Source: Terriglobia bacterium
GTDB taxonomy: Bacteria > Acidobacteriota > UBA6911
Length of the DNA: 64,000 nucleotides
Direction of reading: 5' to 3'
Assembly (NCBI GenBank): GCA_020072565.1
Contig: JAIQGI010000006.1
Coordinates: 1 to 64,000 of the forward strand
Each line of letters starts with the position of its first letter. Position 1 is the first letter of the stretch. This document shows positions 35,586 through 44,231 of this stretch, piece by piece. The position numbers were made by a program, and so were the translations under genes. The notes beneath the pieces were generated by a model. The model saw only the letters and a list, made by a program, of their open reading frames with translations. It searched no databases and was not told the origin of the DNA.

Positions 35586-36653
35586 ATGGAAGCGGCGAAA
35601 ACGGAGAAGCCAGAACCCATCACGACACGTACCGAGATCTTATTTGTGTATGACATTGCCGACGCCAATCCGAATGGCGATCCAAATGACGAGAACCGGC
35701 CCAGGATGGACTTGGAGGCGGGGCGAGCCAAGGTATCCGATGTCCGTCTGAAACGGACAATCCGTGACTATTTGCATGATTATTGCGGAGAAGAGATCTT
35801 TTGCCGCCAGATCGAGAAAGCCGACGGCACAATTCAAGAAGGCAAGGACCGCGCAGAGGACTTCTTTGAGCAACTCTCGAAGGACGCCAAAAAGGACGTC
35901 AAAAATGTTCTCGAGAAACGGGACTTTATTGAGGCTGGAGTCATCGCACAGTGTATTGACATCCGTCTTTTTGGCGCCACGATACCGGTATCGGGGCTCA
36001 AGAAGGAAGGAAAGGACTCAAGCGTTACACTCACCGGCGCTGTGCAATTTGCCATGGGAACAACGTTGCATCGCGTTGAGCCGCGGTTCATCAAGGGAAC
36101 GGGTGCGTTCGCTTCCGGCCAAGGCGCACAACAGAAGACATTTCGCGAGGAATATAACCTGCCGTATGGCTTGATCGCGATCTATGGAATTGTGAACCAG
36201 AAGGCAGCAGAAACCACGAAGCTCACGAGCGAGGACGCGGAAAGACTCTACGAGGCGATCTGGTACGGGACGAAGAGCCTGATCACTCGGTCAAAAATCG
36301 GGCAGCGCCCTTTGTTACTGGTGCTCGTGGAGTACGATGATGGCCATTCAAAGCACTATGTCGGGCGTCTCGACCAGTTCTTAGACTTGAAACGGGGAAA
36401 AGATGGCGGGGTGACCATTGGCGAGCCGAGTGCGAACGGGGATTGCGAAATCCGCGATGAAGCGCTCCGTGATGTCACCCAAGTCACGCTTGACATCACA
36501 GAGTTGGGCAAGGTTCTGTCGGGTCGAAAGGAAAGGATTGCGCGAATCCGGTTCGCATGGAACAAGCTTCTGAAGCTATCGCAGGAGCCACAGGAACAGG
36601 ACGCCAAATGGACGTTTCTGGGATGCAATGCAGAGAAGCTGGAGTTTGATTGA
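35586..36653 (+). CDS. cas7: Type I-B Cascade backbone Cas7 (Csh2)
   Basis: The protein has 355 residues. The start at 35586 follows GAAAGGAG, and the Csh2 signature comes at once: EILFVYDIADANPNGDPNDENRPRMD in overlapping pieces (YDIADANPNGDP; NDENRPRMD), then VSDVRLKRTIRDYL. The middle shows FGATIPV and GAVQFAMGTTLHRV. Cas7 coats the crRNA spacer in multiple copies. The stop is one base before the cas5 ATG. Confidence 0.92.
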   Translation: MEAAKTEKPEPITTRTEILFVYDIADANPNGDPNDENRPRMDLEAGRAKVSDVRLKRTIRDYLHDYCGEEIFCRQIEKADGTIQEGKDRAEDFFEQLSKDAKKDVKNVLEKRDFIEAGVIAQCIDIRLFGATIPVSGLKKEGKDSSVTLTGAVQFAMGTTLHRVEPRFIKGTGAFASGQGAQQKTFREEYNLPYGLIAIYGIVNQKAAETTKLTSEDAERLYEAIWYGTKSLITRSKIGQRPLLLVLVEYDDGHSKHYVGRLDQFLDLKRGKDGGVTIGEPSANGDCEIRDEALRDVTQVTLDITELGKVLSGRKERIARIRFAWNKLLKLSQEPQEQDAKWTFLGCNAEKLEFD

Positions 36654-36654
36654 G

Positions 36655-37371
36655 ATGGGTAGAGACTTTGTGGTTTTCGATGTGGCGTCCGACATGGCGC
36701 ACTTTCGGCGGCAATACGCGATCACTACCGCTCTGACGTATCCCATTCCGCCACGGACGGCGCTGTGTGGACTAGTCGGGGCAATTCTTGGCTTGCCAAA
36801 GAACGAGTCACTAGAACACTTCCAAGATAGCGAAGCGGTGTTCGGATTGCAGATCCTGAACCCTCTTCGCACAGGACAGGTCTCCATCAATCTGGTGGAT
36901 ACGAAACAAAACCCGACCTTTCGGCTCAAAGCTGTGAATCCTCGCACAACGATGCGATATGAGGTCGTGCGGCAGCCTCGCTACCGGGTGATGTTCAGCC
37001 ATCCCACGCTCGGTCATCAATTGGCGGCATCGCTGAACCAGGGCGAGTCGTGTTACACCCCCTGTCTGGGACTTGCCTGGATGATCGCTTGGTTCGGAGA
37101 TGAGGTCCAAATTGTAGAGGCGCAGGAAGTCTCCAACGACAAGGAGCATCGGGAATTCGTCTCGCCTGTGCGCTCGGATGACTTGCAAGACGAAATCCGT
37201 TGGAACACGGAAGGGGTTTACCAGCGGATACGTCTGCCAGCTGTTATGCAACCCAACCGCCAAGTGACTCGATACGAGGCTTACGTGATTGATACCTCGG
37301 GACGTTCCATCCAGGCGTCGTTGACGACGTATTGGAGATTAGTTGATGGTACTTGCTTTTCTGCATTGTGA
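36655..37371 (+). CDS. cas5: Type I-B Cas5
   Basis: The protein has 238 residues. The N-terminal RRM with FVVFDVASDMAHFRRQYA, and then TYPIPPRTALCGLVGAILG, is the standard Cas5 signature. Cas5 binds the 5' handle of the crRNA, here expected to be AUUGAAGC. It begins one base after cas7 and overlaps the start of cas3. Confidence 0.9.
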   Translation: MGRDFVVFDVASDMAHFRRQYAITTALTYPIPPRTALCGLVGAILGLPKNESLEHFQDSEAVFGLQILNPLRTGQVSINLVDTKQNPTFRLKAVNPRTTMRYEVVRQPRYRVMFSHPTLGHQLAASLNQGESCYTPCLGLAWMIAWFGDEVQIVEAQEVSNDKEHREFVSPVRSDDLQDEIRWNTEGVYQRIRLPAVMQPNRQVTRYEAYVIDTSGRSIQASLTTYWRLVDGTCFSAL

Positions 37372-39658
37372 ATCTCACCCCGGGCGATTGTTAATCGATC
37401 ATCTGCTGGACGTGAGGAACAGGCTCGGTCTTGACGATGCGCATTGGCTCGCATGCGCAGGTTTGTTCCATGATGTCGGTAAGGCTACGAGCTTTTTCAA
37501 CGAATACCTACATGGAAAGAAGATCCCTCCGGAGCTAAGCCGTCATGCCGAAATCGGAGCGTTTTGGTTGATGGAGGTTATAAAGCCGATCGTTGCCTCA
37601 GGGAGAGGTATGACACCTGTGGAGGCGGCGCTGGCTATTCTCTTTGTCCGTCGCCACCATGGGAGTCTGGACGACCTGTTCGATGGAATAACCCTCCCTG
37701 ATCAGCGCACTCTAGACAGGTTGCACAAGCAACTAGGATCGATGGACGTTGAGGGAATCGCAGGTTGGTTGGTGAAACGTCTTGGCGGGTCGATATCCCG
37801 TCCCGTTCTGGACAGTCATAGCCTGACTGAGCTTCGAGTGAAAACGAAAAATGCGCTGCGTCAGCCCTGTCCCGATGTCGAGGCGATGGTGCGTTTTCAA
37901 ACGGCGATTCGCGACTTTGGCCGCCTCATCGAAGCCGACCGTGATTCGGCGGCCAAATATGCCGCTGGAAGCTTCGACGCTCCGCCACAACTCTCATTAG
38001 AACATCTTGCCGCATTCCGCTGCCGCGGGAATTTTGGTGCGACGACGGAACCTGTGGTTGCGGCTGCAAGGAACCGAGTTTATACGTCAGCGGTCGCCCA
38101 CGTCCATGATCGTCCGGCGAATTTGGGTCACCTTTGGACTCTGACCGTTCCCACTGGGGCAGGAAAGACACTCGCCGCACTGGGCTGGGCATTGGCCCGT
38201 CGGCAAGCTCGCGCGAAGAAGGGTCTGAGGAGTTGCCCGATTATCTACGCGCTCCCGTTCACGAGCATCATTGACCAGAACGTGGCGGTTATCCTCAAGC
38301 TCTGGGGCGATGGTACGGTCGATGAGAGCTCGCTTGCAGTCCATCACCATCTTGCTGAGCCGGGACAGATTGAACGAGGTGGCGAGGCATCACTGGCTCG
38401 AAGTTGGGTTGAAGGTTGGCGCGCCGACATCATCTGCACGACCTTCGTACAGATCGTTGGTGCAATGTTCCATGCCACGTCCGCTAATGCCCGGCGGTTT
38501 AACAAGTTGGCCGGGTCAATCCTAATTCTGGATGAGGTCCAAGCATTTCCAGCCGAGCTATGGCCGGTATTGAGGGTAGCGCTTCAGTCGCTCAGCCAAC
38601 GGTTTCAAACAGACATTCTCTTGGTTACTGCCACCCAGCCAGCGCTTTTCTCGCAATTGGAGAGAGAAGAAATCGGTGTTGAGTCGCCGGAGTTTGTGAC
38701 GGTCTTTGACCGCTATGACGTGTATGTCGATGCCACTATTCCGCTGACCGTGGAAGACTTAGCGCGTCAGATTGCCACCGAGTTGTGCAAGAACGATAAT
38801 GGTTCATGTTTGATCATTCTAAACACCGTAAGAGAGGCTCTCGAACTGTACGCTTCATTGGCGAAGGCGCCCAATCTTCGTGAATATCGGCTCTTTCACC
38901 TTTCCACCAATTTACGCCCTAAGGACCGAACTGAAATTCTGAAACAGCTGAACACTTGCCGCCAGCCTCATATTCTCGTGGCCACCCAAGTGGTCGAAGC
39001 CGGCGTAGACCTGTCGTTTGATGTCGTATTCCGGGCCTTGGCTCCGCTCGATGCGATCGTCCAAGCAGCAGGACGATGCAACCGGCATGGCAATGGCCGT
39101 CGCGGGATAGTCCATGTTTTCGATTTAGAGGGCAACAGCGGAGTTATCGTTTATGGGCGCGTTCACATTTGCCTAGCACGAGAAGTTTTCCAGGACAGAA
39201 CGTCGTTTCGCGAGCCAGACCTGCGCAATCTCGTGAACCAGTATTTTGAGAGGTTGGAGAACCGTTTGGGCCACGACGCAGCTAAAAAGATCCTGGAGGC
39301 TGTGCGGATGATGCAGTTTGCGGCTTTGCGCGGAGAAGGTGAAGACAAAGATCGGGACGCCAAAGCCGTACAACTTATCTACGACGCTCCAAACCGAATC
39401 GCCCACTTTGTGGAAACTGACGAATCGGATGAACGCGTATGGAAGCAACAGACAGCGGCCCTTCAACTGCCTGACTTAATTGCCCGGCGAAAGCGGCTGC
39501 GGACGCTGCGCAATGAGCTGGCTCAACGGGTGGTGGAAATTCCGCGGCAACACACATATCAAACCGAACCAGATGACCGGTCTGGTTATGTTTACGTCCC
39601 ACAGTCAGTTTCGTCCGATTATTACGACACAACGACCGGATGGAAGAGAAACCGATGA
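37346..39658 (+). CDS. cas3: Cas3 HD nuclease-helicase
   Basis: The protein has 770 residues. The start at ATG 37346 lies inside cas5. The HD nuclease domain is N-terminal: the metal residues appear in CAGLFHDVGKATSFF and in RRHHGSL. The SF2 helicase has motif I TVPTGAGKTLAALGW, motif II ILDEVQAFPAE, motif III TATQPA and motif VI QAAGRCNRHG. Cas3 degrades the DNA strand displaced by Cascade. All key residues are present. Its stop overlaps the start of the next gene (ATGA). Confidence 0.95.
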   Translation: MVLAFLHCESHPGRLLIDHLLDVRNRLGLDDAHWLACAGLFHDVGKATSFFNEYLHGKKIPPELSRHAEIGAFWLMEVIKPIVASGRGMTPVEAALAILFVRRHHGSLDDLFDGITLPDQRTLDRLHKQLGSMDVEGIAGWLVKRLGGSISRPVLDSHSLTELRVKTKNALRQPCPDVEAMVRFQTAIRDFGRLIEADRDSAAKYAAGSFDAPPQLSLEHLAAFRCRGNFGATTEPVVAAARNRVYTSAVAHVHDRPANLGHLWTLTVPTGAGKTLAALGWALARRQARAKKGLRSCPIIYALPFTSIIDQNVAVILKLWGDGTVDESSLAVHHHLAEPGQIERGGEASLARSWVEGWRADIICTTFVQIVGAMFHATSANARRFNKLAGSILILDEVQAFPAELWPVLRVALQSLSQRFQTDILLVTATQPALFSQLEREEIGVESPEFVTVFDRYDVYVDATIPLTVEDLARQIATELCKNDNGSCLIILNTVREALELYASLAKAPNLREYRLFHLSTNLRPKDRTEILKQLNTCRQPHILVATQVVEAGVDLSFDVVFRALAPLDAIVQAAGRCNRHGNGRRGIVHVFDLEGNSGVIVYGRVHICLAREVFQDRTSFREPDLRNLVNQYFERLENRLGHDAAKKILEAVRMMQFAALRGEGEDKDRDAKAVQLIYDAPNRIAHFVETDESDERVWKQQTAALQLPDLIARRKRLRTLRNELAQRVVEIPRQHTYQTEPDDRSGYVYVPQSVSSDYYDTTTGWKRNR

Positions 39659-40404
39659 GCCTTCTCAAACCTGCTACAGAATTCACCCAGCCCTCGGGTC
39701 ACATAATTCGTTTTACCTTTACTAGGGGACGACCACCGGTGTGTTCCACCGTCGCGGTGGCTGAAGCATTCCGCGCGGCAGCATTGTCCGCTTTTCATGC
39801 AATTACCGGGAGCAGGGACTCGTTCCTGTTGGCGGGCCATCAACCAAATGGCCAACCTGACAAGGGCCATCATCACGCCTACTACTTGCCTCAACCAACT
39901 ACGGACGGAGCACTTATCGGAATTGTTGTCGTGAGCCCATATCTGCGCTTTTCCGGGGAAGAGTTGGAGGCACTGAGAATTGTGAGGGCACTTCAGTGGA
40001 ACGGTCCTTCCACCAGGATTTGCCTGGAACTTTCTGATGCCGATGACCAGTGTTTCCGGCAACTTGCGTCCCGGTGGGTTAGCGCAACGCCCTATGTACC
40101 GCTGCGTCGATTTTGGGGAACACATGGGAAGCGTCATCTAGCTCCAGAAAACCAGCTTCGCCAGGAATTAGAACAGGTCGCAAATTGCGAGCCCGGGGAC
40201 ATACATCTCGCTCGCTGGGGTGACATTCGCGTGCGGATGGCTAGACGGAACGCGAACAACGGGCTTTCGCTGTCCAATCGACTGGCGTTTACCGGCAAGT
40301 TGCATACGGAAAAGCCAATCTGCGGGCCCGTCGCCCTCGGGCACTCCTGCCACTTCGGCCTCGGCCTGTTTGTGCCAGTCACGCTTTCGGCGGATGAACA
40401 ATGA
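39655..40404 (+). CDS. Stand-alone Cas6-like half of Csb2 (GSU0054 family)
   Basis: The protein has 249 residues. It matches the C-terminal, Cas6-like half of Csb2 from type I-G (former I-U) systems: VAEAFRAAALSAFHAI, GHHHAYYLPQP, the FSGEELEALRIVRALQW segment, SATPYVPLRRFWG, and the glycine-rich end GPVALGHSCHFGLGLFVP. The Cas5-like N-terminal half of Csb2 is absent, and a separate Cas5 is encoded upstream. No other Cas6 is visible in the window, so this is the likely pre-crRNA endonuclease; His residues in HHHAYY are candidates for catalysis. It is the last gene of the I-B operon. Confidence 0.8.
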   Translation: MSLLKPATEFTQPSGHIIRFTFTRGRPPVCSTVAVAEAFRAAALSAFHAITGSRDSFLLAGHQPNGQPDKGHHHAYYLPQPTTDGALIGIVVVSPYLRFSGEELEALRIVRALQWNGPSTRICLELSDADDQCFRQLASRWVSATPYVPLRRFWGTHGKRHLAPENQLRQELEQVANCEPGDIHLARWGDIRVRMARRNANNGLSLSNRLAFTGKLHTEKPICGPVALGHSCHFGLGLFVPVTLSADEQ

Positions 40405-40699
40405 ACAGAAACCGATAGCGGACCCGGGTACAGGCCATCATGATCAGACTCCAAATCAACGACGCTGGGCTCGCTAATGCCCGGGCTTGTGCAGATATCG
40501 AGGGATGACTTATCGCGACAGAGCTGAAGGGTCCGCGTCAGCCCCACGGATACAAGCGCTGAGCACAGCAGCGCCGCGCGGTAATCAACCTGGGATTGTC
40601 AGTGCGCGGCTGGCCGGCTGATGGGGTATGCCGGTTTGGTGACATAATAAAGGGCGTCAGCGGATGTATTTGATATCTTAAGAATCAATTGGCAACGAC
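40405..40699. other. Gap between the type I-B and III-B modules
   Basis: No gene is supported. An AT-rich CATAATAAAG around 40645 could be a -10 for the following genes, but no clear -35 was found. Confidence 0.35.
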
Positions 40700-41077
40700 A
40701 TGAAGGATCATTCTCGTCTCCGCAAGCGCAACCGACCTGCGCTCGCGCCCGATGACTTTAAGCGGCGACGGCGCGAACGGAGGATGAAGCTGACATTGCA
40801 TTCTGAAGGTTCAGTCAGAGGCTGGGGGGAGAAGCACGGGTTCGTGCAGCGGGTGCCCAACGATGCGCATCATTGGATCGTGAGAGACCGGATGTCCGCC
40901 GAATGGTGGCCCAGTTGGGCCAAGCTCGCTCTCAACCACGATTATCTCCGCACCTACCACGCGCCGCATTGGCCAGATGTGATTTCGGTGCTCGAACCTT
41001 CGCGTCCATCAGAGAAATCCGCACGAGCGCGGACTCGAGCGGTTCATGAGGTGGTACCAGAACTGGCCGTGAAGTGA
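40700..41077 (+). CDS. Hypothetical basic protein between the Cas modules
   Basis: The frame has 125 residues, very rich in Arg and Trp: RKRNRPALAPDDFKRRRRER at the start, then GWGEKHGFVQRVPNDAHHWI and WWPSWAKLALNHDYLRTYHA. No family is recognised. It lies in the gap before cmr1 on the same strand. The composition may simply reflect GC-rich DNA, so the gene is doubtful. Confidence 0.35.
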   Translation: MKDHSRLRKRNRPALAPDDFKRRRRERRMKLTLHSEGSVRGWGEKHGFVQRVPNDAHHWIVRDRMSAEWWPSWAKLALNHDYLRTYHAPHWPDVISVLEPSRPSEKSARARTRAVHEVVPELAVK

Positions 41078-41130
41078 TTCACGGTCATTCGAAATCCTTG
41101 CATTAAACCAACTCTGAAGGAAGATGCACG

Positions 41131-42450
41131 ATGACACGTAAGATTGCTGCATGTCCGACGCCGCCCCAAGACCGCAACGCATGGCGGGGATTGGATCGGC
41201 TCGAATACGATATTACCCTCGTTACCCCCATGTTCGGCGGAGGTGTCATCCCTGGGGAAGCGGATCCCGTGACATTGATCCGGCCACCGACAATTCGCGG
41301 CCAGCTGCGCTTCTGGTGGCGGGCGTGCCGCGGTGCCGGCTTCACTGAGCCGCCGGATCTTCATCAGCGTGAGGTTGGAGTCTGGGGAGACACCGAGCAT
41401 CCCAGCCCGATTATCGTGGAAGTCTCACTTCGAGATAAAGGCAGGGTAGAACCATGCCCTCGGTCTCGGCCCGGCTATCCAGCGTATGCTCTGTTCCCAT
41501 TCCAAAGTGCTGAGCGCGGCATCGGCAAAGGCGTCCACGATGCCCGATTCATGCTGCGGTTCACTTTCCCGGCGGAGGTGAAGGATGATCTGGAGGCTTC
41601 GATCTGGGCCTGGATGAACTTTGGGGGCATCGGGGCTCGCACTCGCCGGGGATGCGGAGCACTCTGGTGCGCGCAGGTAAGCCCACCAGATGCGAACAGG
41701 ACCGATATCCTGGAATGGCTCAAAGAAAGTTGTGCGAAGCATAAGGCGACCGGGCCCACCATCCCGCCATTGTGGGCAAAACTGGGCCGGTTTTGGATCG
41801 GACCTAAGTCTTCTTCTCCATTTGAAGTCTGGAACGACATCATCAGACTTCTGCGCGACTTCAGGCAGGGCCCTGGTACTGGGAGAAATCCCGGAACTGA
41901 GGCAAACCGGCCCGGAAGATCTCGTTGGCCCGAGGCGGAATCCATCCGTAATGCGACACGATGCCGCAGTCGCCGTCACCAGTCGGCCAACCAAATGCCG
42001 AATGAGGCGTTTCCGCGGGCTGAATTCGGAATGCCGATCGTCTTTCATTTCAAGGACGGCCCGCGCAAGGATTCAAGGCTCTCGTCACGTGAACTGGCCC
42101 CTCTCGATCCGACAGACACCGAGATTCACCCAACCGTAGGTGAAAATCCCAAAACTCGAATGGCGAGCCCTCTCATTCTCAAGCCCCTCGCTATCGATCC
42201 CGACCAGGCGTTCCCACTCATCCTTTTGCTGAATGCGCCTCGACCATCTGCAGTGCAATTGGTTTCGGATGCGGCATCGATCGGCACGTTTCCTCGAACC
42301 TCAATATGCAATGCAGAATTCGCAACTTATCCAAACTCTCCCATGGGGCCGCCCCGGGCCGGAATGGCGGCTCGTTCGAACGATGGCTCAGCAATAGAGG
42401 CGTTTCTGGCTTATGCCGGGGAGAATGGCTACAAGGAGGTTGAGCTATGA
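41131..42450 (+). CDS. cmr1: Type III-B RAMP protein Cmr1
   Basis: The protein has 439 residues. The Cmr1 N-terminal RRM is clear: YDITLVTPMFGGG, then LIRPPTIRGQLRFWWRACRG. A second RAMP region contains the GIGARTRRGCGALW glycine loop. Cmr1 sits near the 3' end of the crRNA in the Cmr complex and helps to bind target RNA. GAAGGAAG precedes the ATG. It is the first gene of a tightly packed operon; the stop overlaps cmr2 (ATGA). Confidence 0.9.
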   Translation: MTRKIAACPTPPQDRNAWRGLDRLEYDITLVTPMFGGGVIPGEADPVTLIRPPTIRGQLRFWWRACRGAGFTEPPDLHQREVGVWGDTEHPSPIIVEVSLRDKGRVEPCPRSRPGYPAYALFPFQSAERGIGKGVHDARFMLRFTFPAEVKDDLEASIWAWMNFGGIGARTRRGCGALWCAQVSPPDANRTDILEWLKESCAKHKATGPTIPPLWAKLGRFWIGPKSSSPFEVWNDIIRLLRDFRQGPGTGRNPGTEANRPGRSRWPEAESIRNATRCRSRRHQSANQMPNEAFPRAEFGMPIVFHFKDGPRKDSRLSSRELAPLDPTDTEIHPTVGENPKTRMASPLILKPLAIDPDQAFPLILLLNAPRPSAVQLVSDAASIGTFPRTSICNAEFATYPNSPMGPPRAGMAARSNDGSAIEAFLAYAGENGYKEVEL

Positions 42451-44228
42451 CCGGACACCTCCTTGCAATCAACATCGGGCCAGTGCAGGACTTTATTGCC
42501 GCGGCGAGGCGGACTCGGGACCTGTGGTTTGGGTCCCACATGCTTTCGGAAGTCAGCAAGGCAGCGGCGCTGGCAATTCAGGAGATCGCCGGCATGGATG
42601 CACTTATCTTTCCGGCCCCGGATAATGAAACGGATTTGCAGCCGACACCCGATGGTGCAGATTCGAAGCTCCTTGTGGCGAACGTAATCCTGGCGCTCAT
42701 TCCGCAGGGGATAGATCCGTGCGAGGCGGCCGCCCAGGCCAAGTGCGCCGCCGGTGCGCGCTGGCGCGAATTTGCCGAAGATGCCCGCCGTCAGGTGGCC
42801 GACCTGGTTCGAGGCGATATCTGGAACGACCAGCTTGATGATGTCATCGAGTTCTATTCGGCATGGGTTCCTTTTCCGCTCGGCGGTGACTATGCCAGGG
42901 CTCGCGCTCGCGTCATGCGGCTGCTCTCGGCCCGCAAATCCTGTCGCGACTTTCAGCAGCCGCGGCTGAGTGCGGAAATGCGCCGGGTTCCCAAGTCTTC
43001 CCTCGACGGCGCTCGCGAAACCGTGCTGAAAAAAGGAGTGGAAGGTTCCGCCCGTCTTCGACTCTCCAAGGGGGAGCAATTGGATGCGATCGGACTTGCC
43101 AAACGGCTCGCAGCCGGCGTCCAATCCTACCCCTCGGTCGCGCGCATCGCCGCCGATCCGTGGCTTCGCCGTTTGGCTGATCTGCCGAAACAACAACTGG
43201 CGGCCGAGTGTGAGAAGCTCGCACCTGGCATTCTCAGCCGGGTTCAAGACCCCGTTTATTCGGATTTCCCATACGAAGGCACGGCAGTCTATATAGACCG
43301 TCACGCATCCATCGCGGTTGAGGCTGGCGTCGAAAGGGCTCGACTTTCGGAACTCACCAGAATCGTGGGCGATCTCACCAAATCCCGGGTGAAGGACGGC
43401 TTTGGCAAACCGGATCCATACCTTGCCGTCGTCGTGGCCGACGGCGATCGCATCGGAGCAATCCTCTCCAGGCTTAGGACTCCCGACGAGCACAGGGTTT
43501 TATCGCGACAGCTCTCGAAATTCGCAGCCGCGGCTCGCTCGATTGTCAAAGATTTACGCGGCGTCTGCATATATGCGGGCGGCGACGACGTCCTGGCATT
43601 TCTCCCGCTGGATCAATGTCTGAAGTGTGCCCGCACGCTTCGGGATCGGTTCGAAGAATTGCTTGGCCCTGTCAGCGGCGGCCCGCCGAATATCTCGGTC
43701 GGGATTGCCATTGCCCACTTCATGGAGCCGCTCGAGGATTTGAGAGCTTACGCCAGGGGTGCCGAATTGGCCGCCAAGAGAGCTACCTCGAGGGCTCCGG
43801 GCAACGAGCACTTCGGCGGACGCAACGGGCTGGCCGTGCACGTACATCCCCGCGGTGGTGTTTTCTTCGGAGTCAGGGAGCGCTGGCAGGAGGGCGACTC
43901 GTCGCTGGAACGACGGTTGGATCGATGGGCCGGGCTATTCCAGACGCGCCGCCTGCCCCAAAAACTGCCCTACGATGTTCGAGAGCTGGCTTCGACTTAC
44001 AAGTCCTGGTCGTCAAAAGATACCCTTTCCAATGCGCTTCAGGCAGACTGCGCCAGGCTGCTGAGCCATAAACAGGTTTGGAAAGCAGAACAGGAGTTAC
44101 TGTTGGCGCAACTGCGGGCTGCAACAGATGCGGAGGGCCTGTTGCGCTTTTCCGCAGAGTTGCTTGTCGCCCAAAATCTCGCCGAGCCAAATCTGGAATC
44201 CGCTCGGATGGAAGAAGGGACGAGGTGA
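42447..44228 (+). CDS. cmr2: Type III-B Cas10 (Cmr2) without HD domain
   Basis: The protein has 593 residues, shorter than usual Cmr2 (about 850). It begins directly with the palm-adjacent motif INIGPVQDFIAAARRTRDLW, and the N-terminal HD nuclease domain is absent. The palm cyclase is intact: VVVADGDRIGAIL and the catalytic GGDD in CIYAGGDDVLAFLP. A CLKC follows and may form part of a zinc site. Cyclic oligoadenylate synthesis on target RNA binding is predicted, but not DNA cleavage by an HD site. It is coupled to cmr1 and cmr3. Confidence 0.92.
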   Translation: MTGHLLAINIGPVQDFIAAARRTRDLWFGSHMLSEVSKAAALAIQEIAGMDALIFPAPDNETDLQPTPDGADSKLLVANVILALIPQGIDPCEAAAQAKCAAGARWREFAEDARRQVADLVRGDIWNDQLDDVIEFYSAWVPFPLGGDYARARARVMRLLSARKSCRDFQQPRLSAEMRRVPKSSLDGARETVLKKGVEGSARLRLSKGEQLDAIGLAKRLAAGVQSYPSVARIAADPWLRRLADLPKQQLAAECEKLAPGILSRVQDPVYSDFPYEGTAVYIDRHASIAVEAGVERARLSELTRIVGDLTKSRVKDGFGKPDPYLAVVVADGDRIGAILSRLRTPDEHRVLSRQLSKFAAAARSIVKDLRGVCIYAGGDDVLAFLPLDQCLKCARTLRDRFEELLGPVSGGPPNISVGIAIAHFMEPLEDLRAYARGAELAAKRATSRAPGNEHFGGRNGLAVHVHPRGGVFFGVRERWQEGDSSLERRLDRWAGLFQTRRLPQKLPYDVRELASTYKSWSSKDTLSNALQADCARLLSHKQVWKAEQELLLAQLRAATDAEGLLRFSAELLVAQNLAEPNLESARMEEGTR

Positions 44229-44231
44229 TGC

